Below, one piece after another: positions 59,486 to 64,000 of a DNA stretch of 64,000 nt. The notes beneath the pieces were generated by a model that did no database searches, had not been told where the DNA came from, and saw only the letters and a program-made list of their open reading frames with translations. Every line of letters begins with the position of its first letter. The stretch's first letter is position 1. A program made the position numbers and the translations under genes. The stretch comes from Pseudomonas sp. N040 (GTDB lineage Bacteria; Pseudomonadota; Gammaproteobacteria; Pseudomonadales; Pseudomonadaceae). Location of the stretch: NCBI RefSeq assembly GCF_015637705.1, contig NZ_JADOBE010000001.1:62001-126000 (forward strand). The letters are read 5' to 3'.

Positions 59486-60331
59486 ATGACCCAACAAAAC
59501 CGTTACAGCTTCGAATTCTTCCCGACCAAGACCGATGCCGGGCATGAAAAGCTGATGGGCGTGGCGCGCGAACTGGCGCGCTACCAGCCGGACTTCTTCT
59601 CCTGCACCTACGGTGCCGGCGGATCGACCCGCGACCGCACGCTGAACACCGTGCTGCAACTGGATGGCGAAGTGAAGGTGCCGACCGCACCGCACCTGTC
59701 CTGTGTCGGCGACTCACCCGAAGAACTGCGCAACCTGCTTCAGTTGTACCGCCAGGCCGGCATCCAGCGCATCGTCGCCCTGCGTGGCGATCTGCCCTCC
59801 GGCATGGGCCTGGCCAGCGGCGAACTGCGCTATGCCAACGAACTGGTGGAGTTCATCCGCAACGAAACCGGCGACCACTTTCACATCGAGGTCGCGGCCT
59901 ACCCGGAAATGCACCCGCAGGCACGCAACTTCGAGGACGACCTGCTCAACTTCCAGCGCAAGGTCCGGGCGGGTGCCGACAGCGCCATCACCCAGTATTT
60001 CTTCAATGCCGACAGCTACTTCTATTTCATGGAGCGCGTGCGCAAGCTGGGCATCGACATCCCGGTGGTCCCCGGCATCATGCCGATCACCAACTACAGC
60101 CGACTGGCTCGCTTCTCCGATGCCTGCGGCGCCGAGATCCCGCGCTGGATCCGCAAGCAGCTGGAAGCCTACGGGGATGATATGGACAGCATCCAGGCCT
60201 ACGGCGAACAGGTCGTCACGCAGATGTGCGAACGCCTGCTGCAGGGCGGCGCGCCGGGTCTGCACTTCTACACGCTGAACCAGGCCGAGCCCAGCCTGGC
60301 GATCTGGCACAACCTGAAGCTGGCGCGCTGA
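59486..60331 (+). CDS. metF: 5,10-methylenetetrahydrofolate reductase
   Basis: MetF reduces methylene-THF to methyl-THF, the methyl donor for methionine synthesis from the homocysteine that AhcY releases. The 281-residue flavin barrel has [12 protein letters not shown] near the N terminus, ALRGDLPSG and [14 protein letters not shown] 59486 begins 10 bp after the repeat; its ribosome binding site (GGAATACCCCC) is mediocre, so the repeat may have displaced it. Likely co-transcribed with ahcY. Confidence 0.97.
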   Translation: MTQQNRYSFEFFPTKTDAGHEKLMGVARELARYQPDFFSCTYGAGGSTRDRTLNTVLQLDGEVKVPTAPHLSCVGDSPEELRNLLQLYRQAGIQRIVALRGDLPSGMGLASGELRYANELVEFIRNETGDHFHIEVAAYPEMHPQARNFEDDLLNFQRKVRAGADSAITQYFFNADSYFYFMERVRKLGIDIPVVPGIMPITNYSRLARFSDACGAEIPRWIRKQLEAYGDDMDSIQAYGEQVVTQMCERLLQGGAPGLHFYTLNQAEPSLAIWHNLKLAR

Positions 60332-60420
60332 GTTCGGCCATGCCCGCACCGGCTACCAGTACCGCCATGCCCGGTTTGACCACTGGGCACATAGGCACCC
60401 GCACACCCCGGAGGCTCTGT

Positions 60421-60426
60421 TATACT
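60421..60426 (+). promoter_or_regulatory. -10 of rhlE promoter with long leader
   Basis: TATACT within TGTTATACT lies 138 bp before the rhlE ATG, leaving a leader of about 130 nt rich in GC hairpins (GGCCTTCTTCGGCCC near 60460). The -35 is weak. Confidence 0.45.
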
Positions 60427-60563
60427 CCGGGCTCCCGCCAGGCTTACGCCCGGACGCTCGGCCTTCTTCGGCCCGGCAGGACCGGACGGGGTGGTGTCTT
60501 CCAGACGCCTCCAGCCAGGCAGATATTCCCACAGGGCCAAGCCCTCACCAGACAGGATTACTC

Positions 60564-62351
60564 ATGTCCTTTGCATCCCTCGGTCTCTCCGAGGCATTAG
60601 TCCGCGCCGTCGAGGCCGCCGGCTACACCACACCCACTCCCGTCCAACTGCGGGCTATTCCCGCCGCCCTGCAAGGCCGCGACCTGATGGTTGCCGCGCA
60701 GACCGGTACCGGCAAAACCGGCGGCTTTGCCCTGCCGATCCTCGAGCGCCTGTTTCCCAACGGCCACCCGGATCGCGAGCATCGCCACGGCCCGCGCCAG
60801 CCACGGGTACTGGTGCTGACGCCGACCCGCGAACTGGCGGCGCAGGTGCATGACAGCTTCAAGCAATATGCCCGCGACCTGCCACTGGTCAGCACCGTGA
60901 TCTTCGGCGGGGTTGGCATGAACCCGCAGATCCAGGCCATGGCCAAAGGTGTCGACGTACTGGTGGCCTGCCCCGGCCGCCTGCTTGACCTGATCAACCA
61001 GAAGGTCATCGACCTGTCGCACGTGGAAACCCTGGTGCTCGACGAAGCCGACCGCATGCTCGACATGGGCTTCATCCATGACGTCAAGAAGGTCCTCGCC
61101 AAGCTGCCGGCACAGCGGCAGAACCTGCTGTTCTCGGCCACCTTCTCGGGCGAGATCAGCGAACTGGCGAGCAAGCTGCTGCACAACCCCGAGCGGATCG
61201 AAGTCACCCCGCCGAACACCACGGTGGAGCGCATCGAGCAACGCGTCTATCGCCTGCCGGCCAGCCACAAGCGCGCCCTGCTGGCGCACCTGATCACCGC
61301 CGGAGCCTGGGAGCAGGTGCTGGTGTTCACCCGCACCAAGCACGGCGCCAACCGCCTGGCCGAGTACCTCGACAAGCACGGCCTGCCGGCCGTGGCCATC
61401 CACGGCAACAAGAGCCAGAACGCGCGGACCAAGGCCCTGGCCGACTTCAAGGCCGGCCAGGTGCGCATCCTGGTCGCCACCGATATCGCCGCGCGTGGCC
61501 TGGACATCGATCAGTTGCCGCATGTGGTCAACTTCGAGCTGCCCAACGTCGAGGAAGACTATGTGCACCGTATCGGCCGTACCGGCCGTGCCGGGCGCAG
61601 CGGCGAAGCCATTTCGCTGGTCGCGCCGGATGAGGAGAAACTGCTCAAGGGCATCGAGCGCATGACCCGCCAGCGCATTGCCGATGGCGACACCATGGGC
61701 TTCGATCCCTCCACCGTGGAAGTGGAAAAACCCGAAGTGCGCGGCCCGCGCCCGGAGCGCCAGCCGCGCGCCGATCGCCCGCAACGCGAGCGCAGCAAGC
61801 CTGCCGCCAGCAGCACCGAAAGCAAGGACGGCCGCTCCCGCAACTCACGCAACAATGGTCGCGGGCAAAGTCGCGGACCGGCGGAAGCGCGTGCCACGGC
61901 ACCCAGTGCCCCGGTCGTACCTCCGCCAAACCGCGACCCGGAAGCCTTCCTCGACGACGAGTTCGACAATTTTGGCAATCGCGCCGATTACGTCAGTCCC
62001 AATCCGCCCAAAGCCCCGGGGCGCAATCCGCGGCGCACTGGTGCGGCACCGGCCCAAGGCCGGCCGCAAGGCGACCGACCCCGACCGCAGGGCGCCAGCG
62101 CGGCCGGCAAACCCAAGCGCAACGGCCCGGCACGCAGCAATGGTGGCGGTCGCCGCGATGATTCGCGCCAGGATCCGCTGCGCAGCGGCCGGCAGGAGCC
62201 TGCCGTGCAGGATGCACGGAGCGTCAAGCAGCCGCTGATCATCCGCAAGGGTGAGCGCCTGCCAACCCTGGAGCAGCTCAGCGAACTGGAAAGCCGCAAT
62301 GACCGCCGCGAGCGTCCGGCGCTGCTGTCGAGCCGACCCAGCGAGGACTGA
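60564..62351 (+). CDS. rhlE: ATP-dependent RNA helicase RhlE (DEAD-box)
   Basis: An RNA helicase for ribosome maturation, RNA decay and cold adaptation. The 595-residue protein has the full DEAD core (1-380): Q motif [23 protein letters not shown] (VLDEADRML), SATF, and [12 protein letters not shown] 200-residue low-complexity basic tail rich in Arg, Pro, Gly and Ser follows, typical of Pseudomonas RhlE1/RhlE2 and able to bind RNA. ATG 60564 has AGGA upstream. It is single, with a terminator downstream. Confidence 0.95.
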   Translation: MSFASLGLSEALVRAVEAAGYTTPTPVQLRAIPAALQGRDLMVAAQTGTGKTGGFALPILERLFPNGHPDREHRHGPRQPRVLVLTPTRELAAQVHDSFKQYARDLPLVSTVIFGGVGMNPQIQAMAKGVDVLVACPGRLLDLINQKVIDLSHVETLVLDEADRMLDMGFIHDVKKVLAKLPAQRQNLLFSATFSGEISELASKLLHNPERIEVTPPNTTVERIEQRVYRLPASHKRALLAHLITAGAWEQVLVFTRTKHGANRLAEYLDKHGLPAVAIHGNKSQNARTKALADFKAGQVRILVATDIAARGLDIDQLPHVVNFELPNVEEDYVHRIGRTGRAGRSGEAISLVAPDEEKLLKGIERMTRQRIADGDTMGFDPSTVEVEKPEVRGPRPERQPRADRPQRERSKPAASSTESKDGRSRNSRNNGRGQSRGPAEARATAPSAPVVPPPNRDPEAFLDDEFDNFGNRADYVSPNPPKAPGRNPRRTGAAPAQGRPQGDRPRPQGASAAGKPKRNGPARSNGGGRRDDSRQDPLRSGRQEPAVQDARSVKQPLIIRKGERLPTLEQLSELESRNDRRERPALLSSRPSED

Positions 62352-62358
62352 GCCTTGC

Positions 62359-62398
62359 AGCAACAAGAACGCCGGCGAATGCCGGCGTTTTTGTTGCT
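62359..62398. terminator. Bidirectional terminator between rhlE and yceI
   Basis: An 18-bp stem (62359-62376 with 62381-62398, one G-T) around GCCGGC-GAAT-GCCGGC, with TTTTTGTTG on the + side and the complement on the other. Confidence 0.9.
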
Positions 62399-62406
62399 AG
62401 CCCGGT

Positions 62407-62982
62407 TTACTGGCGCACGCCTTCCACCGAGAGGATCAACTCGACTTCCTGGGACGCCGGGCCGAGATCCTTCTGGATCTCGAAGTCCTTCAGCTTGAGC
62501 GTGGTCGAGCCGGAAAAACCGGCGCGGTAGCCGCCCCAGGGGTCGCTGCCTTCCCCGACGAAGCGCGCCGCGATCACCACCGGCCTGGTCACCCCGTTGA
62601 GGGTCAGGTTACCGCTGATGTCGGCGGTCCCCGCCCCGGTGGACTTCACTGCGGTGGAAACAAAGCTCGCGGTCGGGTACTTGTCAACGTTGAGGAAATC
62701 GCCGCTGCGCAGGTGCTTGTCGCGTTCCGCATGGTTGGAGTCGACGCTGGCGGTGTTGATGCTGACACTCACCGCACTGGCTTCGGGCTTGGCCGCATCG
62801 AAGCTGAAGGTGCCATCGAAGTCCCTGAAGGTGCCGTACAGCCAGCTGTAGCCCAGGTGACTGATCTTGAAGTTGATGAAGGCGTGCTGGCCCTGCTTGT
62901 CGATCACGTAGTCGGCAGCCAGCAACGGTCCGGCAAACAGCGCACTGCCCAATGCCAGGGCCGCGATGGTTTTCTTCAGCAT
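62407..62982 (-). CDS. yceI: YceI family periplasmic protein
   Basis: The 191-residue protein has a signal peptide ([15 protein letters not shown]) and an eight-stranded lipocalin-like YceI barrel that binds polyisoprenoid lipids in homologues. It includes [16 protein letters not shown] and the [14 protein letters not shown] segment. Induced by osmotic or alkaline stress in E. coli. It is 21 bp downstream of the cytochrome b561 gene, as in the E. coli yceJ-yceI operon. Confidence 0.94.
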   Translation of the reverse strand: MLKKTIAALALGSALFAGPLLAADYVIDKQGQHAFINFKISHLGYSWLYGTFRDFDGTFSFDAAKPEASAVSVSINTASVDSNHAERDKHLRSGDFLNVDKYPTASFVSTAVKSTGAGTADISGNLTLNGVTRPVVIAARFVGEGSDPWGGYRAGFSGSTTLKLKDFEIQKDLGPASQEVELILSVEGVRQ

Positions 62983-63003
62983 GGTGAAACTCCTTGGTGT
63001 GGG

Positions 63004-63558
63004 TTAACTGTCGGTGCGCCCGAGCATGCGCCGCAGGGTCGCATCGCGGTCGACGAAATGGTGCTTGAGGGCGGCCAGCGCATGCAGGCCGGCGAAAATC
63101 ACCAGTACCCAGGCCAGCAGCAGATGAACCTGCCCGGCGACATCCTCCTGGTCGGGAATACTGGTCAGGCTGGCCGGCACTTCGAACAGGCCGAACACGC
63201 TGATGCCGCGACCGTCGGCGGTGGAAATCAGGTAGCCGCTCAGCATCAGCGCGAACAGTCCGGCATACAGCAGTAGATGACCGGCCTTGCTGGCCCGGCG
63301 CGTCCACCGGCCATGGCTGGCCAGTGGCAGGGGCGGCGGACTGATCCAGCGCCAGCACAGGCGCAGCAACATCAGCGCAAACAGGCACAGGCCGATGCTC
63401 TTGTGCAGATCCGGGGCAGCCTTGTACCAGTTGCTGTAATAGTCCAGCTCGACCATCCACAGACCGAGGCCGAACAGGCCGACGACCGCCACTGCCACCA
63501 GCCAGTGCAGCGCAATGCTGAGCCAGCCGTAGCGGGTTGAAGAGTTGCGCCACTGCAT
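63004..63558 (-). CDS. Cytochrome b561 (YceJ-like)
   Basis: The 184-residue membrane protein has four transmembrane helices and the di-heme His ligands: ALHWLVAV (helix 1), DLHKSIGL (helix 2), VHLLLAW and GLHALAALKHHF. It transfers electrons in the inner membrane; partner unknown. It is first in a two-gene unit with yceI. Confidence 0.93.
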   Translation of the reverse strand: MQWRNSSTRYGWLSIALHWLVAVAVVGLFGLGLWMVELDYYSNWYKAAPDLHKSIGLCLFALMLLRLCWRWISPPPLPLASHGRWTRRASKAGHLLLYAGLFALMLSGYLISTADGRGISVFGLFEVPASLTSIPDQEDVAGQVHLLLAWVLVIFAGLHALAALKHHFVDRDATLRRMLGRTDS

Positions 63559-63769
63559 GCTGAAAGGATCCGTCGGAGTGTTGCGGCAAGCCTAACGGGA
63601 ATTGCGCGGGAGAAAAGTCGAAACTTTGCTTTCGAAATATCGAGAAATACGATCGTTCGCCCAGGCCAGGCATCGCCCCGCTGCCGGGTAAAAATAAACC
63701 GCCGGCGCGCAGCATCCAGCGGGCATTTTTCTTACACTGGCCGCACCTCTTCCAGCAAAGGCCCTCCCA

Positions 63770-64000
63770 GTGCAATCCGTGATCTCGGTCGAGCAACTGA
63801 ACAAGACCTACGCCTCCGGCCACAAGGCCCTGCAGGACATCAACCTGGAGATCCGCCAGGGCGAGATCTTTGCCCTGCTCGGCCCCAACGGCGCCGGCAA
63901 AACCACCCTGATCAGCATCATCTGCGGCATCGTCAACCCGAGCTCGGGCTCTGTGAAGGTCGGCGGCAAGGACATCCGGCAGGACTATCGCAGTGCCCGC
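63770..64000 (+). CDS. ABC-type multidrug transporter ATP-binding protein (YadG-like), 3' end cut by window edge
   Basis: The first 77 codons read [21 protein letters not shown], then [18 protein letters not shown], a Walker A of the ABC-2 exporter class. GTG at 63770 has AAAGG upstream; a GTG at 63779 is the alternative. No ATG is available. The permease partner is expected beyond the window. Confidence 0.85.
   Translation, partial: MQSVISVEQLNKTYASGHKALQDINLEIRQGEIFALLGPNGAGKTTLISIICGIVNPSSGSVKVGGKDIRQDYRSAR

Overview
The window is a 64 kb stretch of a Gammaproteobacterial chromosome that I assign to the genus Pseudomonas. The evidence is high GC, the dnaG-rpoD pair followed by an RmcA-type c-di-GMP protein and a Met tRNA, a bioB-F-H-C-D cluster, two PA0506/PA0508-type acyl-CoA dehydrogenases, a DesA desaturase, and hisBHAF beside asmA-mutY-yggX. 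The content is essentially core genome. I see no transposase, phage gene, integrase, CRISPR array or plasmid gene; accessory DNA is limited to short palindromic repeats and one MITE-like element. No wholly new multi-gene system was found; the interest lies mainly in regulatory DNA.

Layout. 1-7.7 kb: 3' part of dnaG, rpoD, a four-PAS GGDEF/EAL receptor and tRNA-Met. 7.8-13.2 kb: two large acyl-CoA dehydrogenases around a membrane diguanylate cyclase; the second dehydrogenase has a textbook promoter overlapped by PsrA-like operators. 13.4-18 kb: overlapping biotin operon. 18.1-24.4 kb: comF, srkA, a 7TMR-DISM GGDEF/EAL protein and desA. 24.4-30.7 kb: AraC regulator, epoxide-hydrolase-like enzyme, DUF1330-like membrane protein, acyl-CoA synthetase and two Sel1 proteins. 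30.8-36.1 kb: tRNA-Thr, a gap with a cluster of DnaA-box matches, a METTL25-like methyltransferase, a basic amino acid ABC importer with an ArgR-like direct repeat upstream, and a CBS protein. 36.2-44.8 kb: tRNA-Phe, yggX-mutY-asmA, an L-2-hydroxyglutarate-dehydrogenase-like flavoenzyme and hisBHAF interrupted by two repeat types. 44.9-52.6 kb: ctpA-envC-gpmI, rhodanese-grxC-secB, pip-dtd and a lipoprotein. 52.6-60.3 kb: the activated-methyl cycle (ArsR/methyltransferase regulator-metK, ahcY, metF) split by a cytochrome c' and an HsbA/HsbR-like partner-switching pair. 60.5-64 kb: rhlE, yceI, cytochrome b561 and the start of an ABC ATPase.

How it works together. MetK, AhcY and MetF cover SAM synthesis, SAH removal and supply of methyl-THF. 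This block carries two different SAH-type sensors: an SAH riboswitch ahead of ahcY, and an ArsR-methyltransferase fusion overlapping metK with a perfect inverted repeat just upstream of its own promoter. Fatty-acid functions (two dehydrogenases, acyl-CoA synthetase, desaturase) recur, as do c-di-GMP proteins (three). Five intergenic sites carry members of one GTAGGGTGG hairpin family, and a separate REP palindrome lies in the his cluster. Promoters, operators and start choices below come from reading the sequence by eye and are inference unless stated.
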